Shown here: positions 28,774-37,037 of the stretch, piece after piece
How the letters are laid out: every line of letters begins with the position of its first letter
Position numbering within the stretch: position 1 is the first letter of the stretch
NCBI GenBank assembly: GCA_022241475.1
Contig: JAKOMT010000005.1
Coordinates: 80,115-144,114 of the forward strand
Length of the DNA: 64,000 bases
Reading direction: 5' to 3'
Source: Microvirga sp.
GTDB lineage: Bacteria; Pseudomonadota; Alphaproteobacteria; Rhizobiales; Beijerinckiaceae
Notes under the pieces: generated by a model
Databases searched by the model: none
Told to the model about the DNA's origin: nothing
Seen by the model: the letters and a program-made list of their open reading frames with translations, nothing else
Program-made: the position numbers and the translations under genes

Positions 28774-30009
28774 ATGACGAGCGTCCTCGCCCCGAACCCC
28801 GCGACTACGACCGCCAATCCCATGCGGATCATGGTGGTCGACGACAGCGTCGTGATCCGCGGGCTGACGGCGCGCTGGCTGGAGGAAGCGGGGCATATCG
28901 TCGTCGGCACGGCCTCAAACGGGCGTATCGCCGTCGAGCAGATCGCGCGCGCCCAGCCGGAAATCGTGCTGCTCGACATCGAAATGCCGGAGATGGACGG
29001 CATCACGGCGCTGCCCCTCCTGCTCGCGGCTTGCCCGCGCGTCTCGATCGTCGTGGTCTCGACGCTGACGCAGCGCAATGCGCAGACCTCGCTGAAATGC
29101 CTCGCGCTCGGGGCCGTCGATTATCTCGCCAAGCCCGAGAGCCATCGCGGCGTGTCGACGTCGATGACGTTTCGGCAGGACCTCCTTCTCAAGATCCAGG
29201 GGCTTTCCAGCCGTCACCGCCGCCCTCAGGCGGGGGCGGCGGCGTCACAGGCGGGAGCGTCGGCCGCGCGGGTCGCCGTCGGCTCGGCGGGCGCCGCCGT
29301 CGCGGCTCCGGCGGGCGGCAGCCGGCTCTATCGGGCGCCCATGCCGGGCGCGGCGGCGCCGGCCGCGCGGCCCGGCGCGGCGCCCGTCTCTCCGCCGCGA
29401 CTGCGGCCGGTCGCGGCGAACGTTCCCAAGCGCATTCTCGTCGTCGGCGCCTCGACGGGCGGTCCGCGCGCCGTCGGCGAGTTCCTCGCCGGCCTCGGCC
29501 CGGCGCTGAAGGCCATGCCGATCTGCGTCGTCCAGCACATGCCCCCGATCTTCACGGCGGTCTTCGCCGAGCATCTGGGAAGCCAGACCGGGCTGCAGGC
29601 GGCGGAAGGCAAGGACGGCGAGGTCCTCCAGGCCGGCCGGATCTATGTCGCGCCCGGCGGCAAGCATATGGGCTTGCGCCGGGACGGCGGCGGCGCCATG
29701 AAACTGCGCCTCGGAGACGGCCCGCCCGTCAACTTCTGCAAGCCCGCGGTCGACGTCCTCTTCCACGACGCCGCCGCGCTGTTCGGAAGCGCGACGCTCG
29801 CCGTCGTGCTCACCGGAATGGGCTCCGACGGAACCCACGGCGCCCGCGCGATCGGCGAAGCCGGCGGCGCGATCCTCGTCCAGGACGAGGCGACGAGCAC
29901 GGTCTGGGGCATGCCCGGATCGATCGCGAAGGCGGGCCTGGCCCACGAAATCCTACCGCTTCAGGGCCTCGCCCTGGCGGCCAAGAAATACATGGGCGGG
30001 AGCTATTGA
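28774..30009 (+). CDS. cheB: chemotaxis methylesterase/deamidase CheB
   Basis: A 411-residue two-domain protein that demethylates chemoreceptors for adaptation. The receiver (about 17-140) has VVDDSVVIRG, phospho-acceptor Asp in LLDIEMPEMDG and Lys in YLAKPES. An Ala/Pro/Gly-rich linker (about 150-215) follows. The catalytic domain has the Ser in VVGASTGGP, His in VVQHMPP and Asp in TGMGSDGTHGA. The first 16 residues are an unstructured lead; an in-frame ATG at 28822 just before RIMVVDD is an alternative start. Its TGA shares one base with the cheR ATG (TGATG). Confidence 0.95.
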   Translation: MTSVLAPNPATTTANPMRIMVVDDSVVIRGLTARWLEEAGHIVVGTASNGRIAVEQIARAQPEIVLLDIEMPEMDGITALPLLLAACPRVSIVVVSTLTQRNAQTSLKCLALGAVDYLAKPESHRGVSTSMTFRQDLLLKIQGLSSRHRRPQAGAAASQAGASAARVAVGSAGAAVAAPAGGSRLYRAPMPGAAAPAARPGAAPVSPPRLRPVAANVPKRILVVGASTGGPRAVGEFLAGLGPALKAMPICVVQHMPPIFTAVFAEHLGSQTGLQAAEGKDGEVLQAGRIYVAPGGKHMGLRRDGGGAMKLRLGDGPPVNFCKPAVDVLFHDAAALFGSATLAVVLTGMGSDGTHGARAIGEAGGAILVQDEATSTVWGMPGSIAKAGLAHEILPLQGLALAAKKYMGGSY

Positions 30010-30875
30010 TGCTCGATCCTGACTTCGAATTCCTGCGCAGCTATCTGAAGGACCGCTCCGGACTCGCCCTCGCGCCCGAGAAGCGCTACCTCGTCGACAG
30101 CCGCCTGAGCCCGATCTGCCGGCGCTTCGGCTTCGCCGGCGTGAGCGAACTGGTGGCGAAGCTGCGCGCCTCGCGCGACGTCACGATCGAGAAGGCCGTC
30201 GTCGAGGCGATGACGACGAACGAGACTTTCTTCTTTCGCGACAAGACGCCGTTCACGCTGTTCAGCGACGTGATCCTGCCGCAGATGCTCGCCGCGCGCT
30301 CGACGAGGCGCAAGCTGCGCATCTGGTGCGCCGCCGCATCGACGGGGCAGGAGCCTTACTCGCTGGCGATGATCCTCGACGAAGCGCGCGCCCGCCTCGC
30401 CGGCTGGCAGATCGAGATCGTCGCGACCGACATCTCCACCGAGGTTCTGGACAAGGCGCAGGCCGGAATCTACAGCCAGTTCGAAGTGCAGCGCGGCCTG
30501 CCGATCCAGATGCTGCTGAAATATTTCGAGCAGAAGGGCGAGAGCTGGCACATTTCGCCGAAGATCAAGTCGATGGTGAACTACCGTCAGCTCAACCTGA
30601 TCAAGGATTTCGCGAGCCTCGGGCAGTTCGACGTCATCTATTGCCGCAACGTGCTGATCTATTTCGATCAGCCGACCAAGGCCGACGTGCTTCGTCGCCT
30701 CTCCGCCGCGCTCGCGCCGGACGGCCTGCTGCTGCTGGGAGCGGCCGAAACCGTGATCGGATTGACCGACGCCCTGTCGCCGCATGCCCAGCAGCGCGGG
30801 CTCTACGTGCCCAACAGGCCCTCCGCGCAGGCGGCTTCGACGCCTGCCCCGCTTCGAGTCGCCGCGCGCGCCTGA
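30009..30875 (+). CDS. cheR: chemotaxis methyltransferase CheR
   Basis: A 288-residue S-adenosylmethionine-dependent enzyme that methylates chemoreceptor glutamates. It has the N-terminal helical domain (LDPDFEFLRSYLKDRSGL), TNETFFFRDKTPF, the SAM-binding IWCAAASTGQEPYSLAMIL, EIVATDISTEVLDKAQAGIY, and the FDVIYCRNVLIYFD motif. The start is fixed by the TGATG overlap with cheB. This closes a five-gene operon cheA-W-Y-B-R; no receptor gene, cheD or cheX lies next to it in the window. A Pro/Ala-rich tail follows residue 275. Confidence 0.96.
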   Translation: MLDPDFEFLRSYLKDRSGLALAPEKRYLVDSRLSPICRRFGFAGVSELVAKLRASRDVTIEKAVVEAMTTNETFFFRDKTPFTLFSDVILPQMLAARSTRRKLRIWCAAASTGQEPYSLAMILDEARARLAGWQIEIVATDISTEVLDKAQAGIYSQFEVQRGLPIQMLLKYFEQKGESWHISPKIKSMVNYRQLNLIKDFASLGQFDVIYCRNVLIYFDQPTKADVLRRLSAALAPDGLLLLGAAETVIGLTDALSPHAQQRGLYVPNRPSAQAASTPAPLRVAARA

Positions 30876-30932
30876 TCCTCTGCCCGGGCGCGCCTCGACG
30901 GGCGCGTCCCGAACCGTCGGGGCGCGGCCTCC

Positions 30933-32738
30933 TCAGTCTTCCATCTTGAGCGCGGCGATGAAGGCTTCCTGCGGAATCTCCACCTTGCCGAACTGGCGCA
31001 TGCGCTTCTTGCCCCTCTTCTGCTTCTCGAGCAGCTTGCGCTTTCGGGTGGCGTCGCCGCCGTAGCACTTGGCCGTCACGTCCTTGCGAAGGGCCCGGAT
31101 CGTTTCGCGGGCGATGATCTTGCCGCCGATCGCCGCCTGGACGGGGATCTGGAACATGTGCGGCGGGATCAGTTCCTTCAGCTTCTCGCACATCGCGCGG
31201 CCCCGGTTCTCCGCGCGGTTGCGGTGGACGAGCATCGAGAGCGCGTCCACCGGCTCGGCGTTGACCAGCAGCGACATCTTCACGAGATCGCCCTCGCGGT
31301 AATCCGTGATGGCGTAGTCGAACGAGGCGTAGCCCTTCGAGATCGACTTGAGACGGTCGTAGAAATCGAACACCACCTCGTTCAAAGGCAGGTCGTAGAC
31401 GACCATGGCGCGCTTGCCGACGTAGTTGAGGTCGATCTGCACACCCCGGCGATCCTGGCAGAGCTTGAGCACGGCGCCGAGATATTCGTCGGGCGTCAGG
31501 ATCGTTGCGCGGATCCACGGTTCGGCGATGCTCTCGATCTTCATCACGTCCGGCATGTCGGCCGGGTTGTGCAACTCGACGAGCGAACCGTCGCGAAGAT
31601 GGAGCTGATAGACGACCGACGGAGCGGTCGAGATCAGGTCGAGGTTGAATTCGCGCTCGAGCCGCTCCTGGATGATCTCGAGATGGAGCAATCCCAGGAA
31701 CCCGCAGCGGAAGCCGAACCCGAGCGCCGCGGAGCTCTCCATCTCGTAGGAGAAGCTGGCGTCGTTGAGCCTCAGTTTGCCCATCGCCGCGCGCAGGTCG
31801 TCGAAATCGGCGGCGTCGACCGGGAACAGGCCGCAGAACACGACAGGCTGGACCGGCTTGAAGCCGGGCAGCATCTGCGCGCAGGGGCGCTTGTCCTCGG
31901 TGATGGTGTCGCCGACCCGCGTATCCGCGACCTCCTTGATCGAGCCCGTGAAGAAGCCTACCTCGCCGGGGCCGAGCTCGGCCACGTCCTGCATCTTCGG
32001 CCGGAAGACGCCGATCTTGTCGACGCCGTGCACGGCGTCCGTGCCCATCATCCGGATGTTCATGCCCTTCTTCATCACGCCGTCGACGACGCGGATGAGC
32101 ACGACGACGCCGAGATAGGCGTCGTACCAGCTGTCGACGAGCATGGCCTTGAGGGGCGCCTTGCGGTCGCCCTTGGGCGGAGGCAGCCGCGTGACGATCG
32201 CCTCGAGCACGGCCTCGATGTTGAGGCCGGTCTTCGCAGAGATCTCGACCGCCTGCGACGCGTCGAGGCCGATCACCTCCTCGATCTGCTCCTTGACGCG
32301 CTCCGGTTCGGCGGCGGGAAGGTCGACCTTGTTGAGGACGGGAACGATCTCATGGTTGGCGTCGAGCGCCTGATACACGTTGGCCAGCGTCTGCGCCTCG
32401 ACGCCCTGCGAGGCGTCCACGACGAGGAGCGAGCCCTCGCAGGCCTGCAGCGAACGCGAGACCTCATAGGCGAAGTCGACGTGGCCGGGCGTGTCCATCA
32501 GATTGAGGATGTAGGTCTTGCCGTCCTTGGCCGGATATTCCAGCCGCACGGTCTGCGCCTTGATCGTGATGCCGCGCTCGCGCTCGATATCCATCGAATC
32601 GAGCACCTGCTCCTGCATCTCGCGTTCGGAGAGCGTGCCGGTGAACTGGATCAGTCGATCCGCCAGCGTTGACTTTCCATGGTCGATATGGGCGACGATG
32701 GAGAAGTTGCGGATGTTCTCGATCGGCTCGGAGCTCAT
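30933..32738 (-). CDS. lepA: elongation factor 4 (back-translocase LepA)
   Basis: EF4 is a ribosome-associated GTPase that acts on stalled or mis-translocated ribosomes. The 601-residue protein has G1 [14 protein letters not shown] at residues 16-29, G2/G3 with [12 protein letters not shown] and [13 protein letters not shown]4 [10 protein letters not shown], an EF-G-like domain III and V, and the LepA-specific C-terminal domain ending [20 protein letters not shown]. Length and motif order are those of the family. It is convergent with cheR, with a 57-bp gap containing only a short GC hairpin. Confidence 0.97.
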   Translation of the reverse strand: MSSEPIENIRNFSIVAHIDHGKSTLADRLIQFTGTLSEREMQEQVLDSMDIERERGITIKAQTVRLEYPAKDGKTYILNLMDTPGHVDFAYEVSRSLQACEGSLLVVDASQGVEAQTLANVYQALDANHEIVPVLNKVDLPAAEPERVKEQIEEVIGLDASQAVEISAKTGLNIEAVLEAIVTRLPPPKGDRKAPLKAMLVDSWYDAYLGVVVLIRVVDGVMKKGMNIRMMGTDAVHGVDKIGVFRPKMQDVAELGPGEVGFFTGSIKEVADTRVGDTITEDKRPCAQMLPGFKPVQPVVFCGLFPVDAADFDDLRAAMGKLRLNDASFSYEMESSAALGFGFRCGFLGLLHLEIIQERLEREFNLDLISTAPSVVYQLHLRDGSLVELHNPADMPDVMKIESIAEPWIRATILTPDEYLGAVLKLCQDRRGVQIDLNYVGKRAMVVYDLPLNEVVFDFYDRLKSISKGYASFDYAITDYREGDLVKMSLLVNAEPVDALSMLVHRNRAENRGRAMCEKLKELIPPHMFQIPVQAAIGGKIIARETIRALRKDVTAKCYGGDATRKRKLLEKQKRGKKRMRQFGKVEIPQEAFIAALKMED

Positions 32739-32924
32739 GTCTGTCCAGTATGTCTGCGGAAGCGCACCCCGCGCCTATCACGATACGAAGCGCGGAGATA
32801 GCAGGGGCGTGCGGCTTCGCCAAGGCTTCGCCGCTTCAGCCTCTCGATAAGGCTTGAATCGCTGGACACCAAGAGCCCCCAGCGTCGCATGGCGAACGAC
32901 GGGCGAGCCGCCGGAGCCTTCAGA

Positions 32925-33470
32925 TCACAGACGCCGGACGCTGGCCGCGTCGAGCCTCGCGACAAACGCCGCCCGCTGGTCCGCGCCGTCGAACGCCGTG
33001 ATCGGCACGATCAGATACAGCACGTTGGACAGGTAGAGCAGCAGCAGGTCGTCGGACATGCGATAGCCGTACAGATCGCCAAAACCCATGACGGTGCGCG
33101 ACGGGCCAGACGCGTAGCAGAACCCATCATCGCTCCATGACAGCTCCATGCTCTCCGCCAAGGCCTTTTGCTGACGGAAATTCCTGCGCGCGACGAAGGG
33201 GATGAAGAACCGATAAAGACCCCAGATCAACGCGAGCGCGAGCGCCGAGCTGATGAATGCGGTCTGAATGAATTCGCGCAGGATGCGCGCCAATTCCCAC
33301 TGGCCAAGGCGCAGGAAAATGGTGCTGGAAGCCAGTATGGACAAGCCGAGAATGACCCAGATCGCCCAAGCGCGGAACCGCGCGAGATGCAGCCATTGCG
33401 CACGCACCGCCATGGTCTCGTCCAGGCTGAACCGCAGCGGAGTGATATCACGCGTCTGTGTCGGGTTCAT
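32925..33470 (-). CDS. YcxB-like membrane protein
   Basis: A 181-residue protein with two membrane helices (about residues 35-55, WVILGLSILASSTIFL, and 70-92, TAFISSALALALIWGLYRFF), followed by a soluble C-terminal domain of the YcxB-like type: LSWSDDGFCYASGPSRTVMG, then FGDLYGYRMSDDLLLLYLSN and VLYLIVPITAF. The family has no known activity. The order helix-helix-domain and the W-D...LLLY pattern support the call. It lies apart from its neighbours, downstream in the lepA direction with nearly 190 bp between. Confidence 0.7.
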   Translation of the reverse strand: MNPTQTRDITPLRFSLDETMAVRAQWLHLARFRAWAIWVILGLSILASSTIFLRLGQWELARILREFIQTAFISSALALALIWGLYRFFIPFVARRNFRQQKALAESMELSWSDDGFCYASGPSRTVMGFGDLYGYRMSDDLLLLYLSNVLYLIVPITAFDGADQRAAFVARLDAASVRRL

Positions 33471-33589
33471 TGGCTGCTCACTCGCCCATCATTCCTCGAG
33501 CGGCTTCCCGCTGGATGTCAAATTCGTCTGAATGGATCGACAGATCAAGAACGTCCATTCGAGGCGAGAGGCGTTGCGGCCGACGTCGA

Positions 33590-34234
33590 TCATGGCGAGG
33601 ACGCGCCGCGGGTGGGCATCTGATCGAATTCGATCATGTCCGGGCCTGCGGGCTGAGGGATGCGCCTGCCTCCGAGGCGTTCGTAGAAGCCGAACGCGTC
33701 GGAGGTCGGCTCCAGCCGGATCCGGTCGAGCCCCTCGGCCTGCGCCCGCCGCCATAGCTCCTGCATCAGCGCCTCGCCGAAGCCCCCGCCACGCTGCGAC
33801 GGATCGACCATCAACTCGTTGACGTGAAGATGGCCGGAGAGCTTGCGCGGATAGAACGTTGCGAGCCCCGCGATTTCTCCGTCCGCTCCCATGGCGGAGG
33901 TGAGGTAGCGGCCGGCGACGAAGGCGAGGCCGAGCCGGCCGATATTGCCCAGCATGTTGAGCGCGCGCGCCCCAAGTCCCGCGGGGGGCGGCGGCGGTGG
34001 CGCCGACGGCAGGTTGAACACCCGCTCCAGAGCCTGCCGCGCCAGCTCGAGCTCGGCCCCCGCCGGAGCCGTCGGCGGCGCGAACGCCAGCAGCGACGCG
34101 GACGAAACCCCGGTCACCGACGACGCGCGAAGGGAGAAGCCGGGGGAGGGCGCGAGCGCAGCCGACATCTGTCCGCGAGCCCGACCGACATGAACACCAT
34201 CAAAATACATGACTTCGCCATCTAAATATAACAA
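33590..34234 (-). CDS. GNAT family N-acetyltransferase
   Basis: A protein of up to 214 residues whose C-terminal half is a GNAT acetyl-CoA-dependent acyltransferase domain: GEIAGLATFYPRKLSGHLHV, the acetyl-CoA loop LMVDPSQRGGGFGEALMQEL (compare Q/RxxGxG/A), and LEPTSDAFGFYERLGGRRIP. The N-terminal part is Ala/Pro-rich with PPPPPPAG. The start is uncertain: the first 20 codons (34234-34175) are AT-rich unlike the rest, so ATG 34168 (MSAALAPSPG) is a strong alternative giving 192 residues. Substrate unknown. Confidence 0.7.
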   Translation of the reverse strand: MLYLDGEVMYFDGVHVGRARGQMSAALAPSPGFSLRASSVTGVSSASLLAFAPPTAPAGAELELARQALERVFNLPSAPPPPPPAGLGARALNMLGNIGRLGLAFVAGRYLTSAMGADGEIAGLATFYPRKLSGHLHVNELMVDPSQRGGGFGEALMQELWRRAQAEGLDRIRLEPTSDAFGFYERLGGRRIPQPAGPDMIEFDQMPTRGASSP

Positions 34235-34330
34235 AAAAAAATTACAAATTATATTAATTAGATTTTTTTGCGAAATCTATACAAAGTATCGATAGTTCGC
34301 CTTTCGCGGCTCCGGCGGAGCGGCGAGACA

Positions 34331-34364
34331 GAAAAAAGGCCGGTTCCACGAAGGGAACCGGCCT
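34331..34364 (-). terminator. intrinsic terminator of the AbcR-like RNA
   Basis: Perfect 11-bp stem AGGCCGGTTCC/GGAACCGGCCT (34354-34364 with 34337-34347, loop of six) followed on the minus strand by TTTTTT. This is the strongest rho-independent terminator in the window. Confidence 0.85.
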
Positions 34365-34466
34365 GAAAGTTTGTCCGGCTTCGACTGGGAGAGTCGAAGC
34401 CTTCCAGAGGGGAACGGCCGAAATGGAAACCGCCGGGAGGGTGGCGGCTCCATCGCCTTCAGCCAC
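34331..34466 (-). ncRNA. AbcR-like (alpha-r15) trans-acting small RNA with CUCCC loops
   Basis: Read on the minus strand, about 135 nt with three well-formed hairpins. Stem-loop 1 (34448-34429) exposes ACCCTCCC; stem-loop 2 (34401-34377) is a perfect 10-bp stem with the loop CTCCC; the last (34364-34337, perfect 11-bp stem) is followed by six T and is a classic terminator. Unpaired CUCCC anti-Shine-Dalgarno loops and a 3' terminator are the hallmarks of AbcR sRNAs, which repress ABC-transporter mRNAs in Hyphomicrobiales and lie next to the LysR gene lsrB/vtlR, as here. A promoter stands just upstream. Only one copy is seen; many relatives have two. Confidence 0.65.
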
Positions 34467-34471
34467 GGGTG

Positions 34472-34500
34472 ATATGGATCTGGCCCGCTGATTTGGCAAT
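34472..34500 (-). promoter_or_regulatory. housekeeping promoter of the AbcR-like RNA
   Basis: On the minus strand ATTGCC (34500-34495), 17 bases, then CCATAT (34477-34472). This matches the alphaproteobacterial sigma-70 pattern CTTGAC-N17-CTATAT at most positions and would start RNA near 34464-34466, just before the first hairpin. Confidence 0.5.
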
Positions 34501-34614
34501 GCGGCAAACGCCGCGTCAGATATGCGCGGGGCGCATGGCGACGTCACATTTCGACGATATTTCCGGGCGGTGCGCGCTTTCTCCGACGGGCGCCGCTCGC
34601 GGCGATTCGCGCCG

Positions 34615-35505
34615 TCAATATGTCCAGCGCTGGGCTTTTGAAATCAGAAAATCCCGGAAGACCTGAACGCGCGCGACGGATCTCATCTCCTCGGCGTAGA
34701 CGAGGTAGGATTCGAGCGCGGGCATTTCGACGTCGCGCAGGATCTGCACGAGTTGCGTGTTCTCGTCGGTTACGTAATCGGGCAACACGGCGATGCCGGC
34801 CCCGCTCTCGACCGCCGTCTTGAGACCGCTGATGTTGTTGATCACGGCGCGATAGGGCCGGGGATTGCGCAGATCGCGCCCGGCTGTGGAAAGCCAGTGC
34901 ACCGAGAGAAGGTACGACGGCTGGTCGCCTCCGAAAGAGAGCAGGCGATGATTGTCGAGATCCTCCAGAGTCTTGGGCTCGCCGAAACGCTTGATGTAGT
35001 CGGCCGACGCGTAGACGTGGAAATGCACGGTGAAGAGCCGGCGCTGGATCAGATCGGGCTGGGTCGGTTGCCGCAGCCGGATCGCGACGTCGGCCTCGCG
35101 CATGGCGAGGTCGAGCTCCTCGTTGGAGAGGAGAAGCTCGACGTTGATATCCGGGTAGAGGTCGAGAAATTCGGCGATGCGCTGCGTGAGCCACAAGGAC
35201 CCCAGCCCGACCGTCGTCGTGACCTTGAGCAGCCCGGAGGGGCGTTCGCTGGTCTCTGACAGGCGCGCGCGCGTCGTCTCGAGCCGCATCTTCATGTCGC
35301 GCGCCGCGCGGAAGAGCAGGTCCCCGTGTTCGGTCAGGATCAGCCCGCGCGCATGGCGATGGAACAGCGGCGCGCGCAACTCCCGTTCGAGCGCGCTGAT
35401 CTGCCGGCTCACGGCGGACTGGCTCAGGCCCAGCTCCTCGCCGGCGCGCGTGAACGAGCCGGCCTCGGCGACCGTGTAGAAGACGCGGACCTTGTCCCAA
35501 TCCAA
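34615..35505 (-). CDS. lsrB: LysR-type regulator, LsrB/VtlR orthologue
   Basis: A 296-residue LysR regulator. The N-terminal winged helix (DWDKVRVFYTVAEAGSFTRA, then LGLSQSAVSRQISALERELR) and effector domain (LFTVHFHVYASADYIKRFGE, SFGGDQPSYLLSVHWL, GIAVLPDYV) follow LsrB of Sinorhizobium and VtlR of Brucella, which govern envelope, redox and sugar-uptake genes and control or neighbour the AbcR small RNAs. Translation starts at TTG 35505 with GGGAG nine bases before it; no ATG fits. The AbcR-like RNA lies about 150 bp downstream on the same strand. The orthology call rests on recalled sequence similarity plus the neighbouring RNA. Confidence 0.85.
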   Translation of the reverse strand: MDWDKVRVFYTVAEAGSFTRAGEELGLSQSAVSRQISALERELRAPLFHRHARGLILTEHGDLLFRAARDMKMRLETTRARLSETSERPSGLLKVTTTVGLGSLWLTQRIAEFLDLYPDINVELLLSNEELDLAMREADVAIRLRQPTQPDLIQRRLFTVHFHVYASADYIKRFGEPKTLEDLDNHRLLSFGGDQPSYLLSVHWLSTAGRDLRNPRPYRAVINNISGLKTAVESGAGIAVLPDYVTDENTQLVQILRDVEMPALESYLVYAEEMRSVARVQVFRDFLISKAQRWTY

Positions 35506-35626
35506 CGCGAGGCGCTCCCGATGGCGGCCCGACGGGACGCTCCCCCTTCGCCGCGAACGGCGTCGATCTTGGACACCGCCGGCGCGCCCCGCAAGTGCGA
35601 AGGCGCGGCTTTCGCCCTCGAAAACG

Positions 35627-36718
35627 TCAGAGCCAGCCCTGCAATTCGCGCGCGATCACATGGTTGATGACCCGCATCCCTTCCGCGCTGTCGTTGAGGC
35701 AGGGCAGATAGGCGAATTTCTCCCCGCCGTGCTCCATGAAAATCTCGCGATTCTCGCCGTCGAGCTCCTCGAGCGTCTCCAGGCAATCGGCGGTGAATCC
35801 CGGCGCGACGATCGCGATCTTCTTCACGCCCCCTTCCGCAAGGCTCTTCACCGTCTCGTCGGTGTAGGGCTGGAGCCATTCCTCCGGCCCGAACCGCGAC
35901 TGGAAGGTCAGTTTCCAGCGCTCGCTGGTCCAGCCCATGCGCTCGCGCAGGAGCCGCGAGGTCTTGGCGCACTGGCAGTGATAGGGGTCGCCCTTCATGA
36001 GGTAGGATTTGGGCACGCCGTGGAATGAGGTCAGGATCACGTCGGGCTCGAAATCGAGCTTCGCGAGCGAAGCCTGCATCGAATCGGCCAGCGCGTCGAT
36101 GTAGACCGGGTCGTCGTGATAGGGCGGAGCGACGCGCACGCTCGGCTGCCAGCGCATCTGCATCAGGGCCTCGAACGCCTTGTCGCAGGCCGTCGCCGAG
36201 GTCGCGGCGGAATATTGCGGATAGAGCGGCACGAGCAGGATGCGGTCGCAGCCTTCCGCCAGAAGCTTCTCCAGCACGTCCTTCACCGGCGGCTTGCCGT
36301 AGCGCATCGCCCAGTCGACGCTGACGCGCTCGCCCCCGACGGCCGCGAGCGATGCTTGAGCCTGCTCGGCCTGCGAGCGGGTGATGGTCTTGAGCGGGCC
36401 TTCGCCCTTCTCGTGATTCCAGATCGTGTCGTAGTCGCGCCCCTTCTTCTTCGGACGCGTCTGCAGGATGATGAGGTTGAGGACCGGCCACCACAGCCAG
36501 CGCGACGTATCGATCACCCGCCGGTCGGAGAGAAACTCCTTCAGATACGCGCGCATCGACCAGTAATCGGTGGCCTCGGGCGTTCCGAGATTCATGAGAA
36601 GCACCCCGATTCGTCCGGCGCGGACGGGCGGATGGTCCGACGGCGTGCGGATGGCCCGATACTCGGCCTCCCGGGCGGGATCGACGACGACGGCGAGGGG
36701 GTTCACGGCTTCGTTCAT
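35627..36718 (-). CDS. hemH: ferrochelatase
   Basis: Inserts Fe(II) into protoporphyrin IX in the last step of haem synthesis. The 363-residue protein has the family start region RIGVLLMNLGTPEATDYWSM, AMRYGKPPVKDVL, LVPLYPQYSAATSATACDKA, the catalytic-His segment LTSFHGVPKSYLMKGDPYHC, LTFQSRFGPEEWLQPYT, and VVAPGFTADCLETLEEL. Start ATG 36718 gives a 40-residue lead before the core, usual in Hyphomicrobiales; the open frame upstream has no homology. It sits 121 bp downstream of lsrB in the genome but is transcribed towards the same side independently. Confidence 0.95.
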   Translation of the reverse strand: MNEAVNPLAVVVDPAREAEYRAIRTPSDHPPVRAGRIGVLLMNLGTPEATDYWSMRAYLKEFLSDRRVIDTSRWLWWPVLNLIILQTRPKKKGRDYDTIWNHEKGEGPLKTITRSQAEQAQASLAAVGGERVSVDWAMRYGKPPVKDVLEKLLAEGCDRILLVPLYPQYSAATSATACDKAFEALMQMRWQPSVRVAPPYHDDPVYIDALADSMQASLAKLDFEPDVILTSFHGVPKSYLMKGDPYHCQCAKTSRLLRERMGWTSERWKLTFQSRFGPEEWLQPYTDETVKSLAEGGVKKIAIVAPGFTADCLETLEELDGENREIFMEHGGEKFAYLPCLNDSAEGMRVINHVIARELQGWL

Positions 36719-37037
36719 GACACTCGATTTCCGGTCAGACAGGGGCCGGGCGGCGCGTCCCGCCCGATCGTTCGGCCCATAGATAGAGCGCCCGGCGATT
36801 TGTGCAAACCGCGTGTGATTTCGCTCCACGCCGCTCCGGTTTTCGCGGGCTTGCGGCGGTCTGCGCGCCGCGCCACAAAGGACGCCGGACTGGCGGATTC
36901 TGTGGCGGGAACACGACGTCCGTGCGGGGAGCGCGCGAAATGATTGTGTCCCGGCTCGTCGTTGGTATCGCCTGATCAAGCCGGCGCCGGCGCCTCGCGC
37001 CCGGCGATGAAACAGCACTGCCGGAGATCCAAGTTCC
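36719..37037. other. intergenic region between hemH and the SLC13-type permease
   Basis: I see no gene, hairpin terminator or clear regulatory element in these 319 GC-rich bases. The two flanking genes diverge from it, so both promoters should be here. Confidence 0.5.

Noticed and set aside
30889..30906. Terminator between cheR and lepA
   Set aside because: Only a 6-bp GC stem (CGCGCC/GGCGCG) without a T tract on either strand.
34254..34547. Minus-strand frame of 97 codons between lsrB and the acetyltransferase
   Set aside because: It runs through the hairpins and terminator of the probable AbcR RNA, has no family match and has odd composition.
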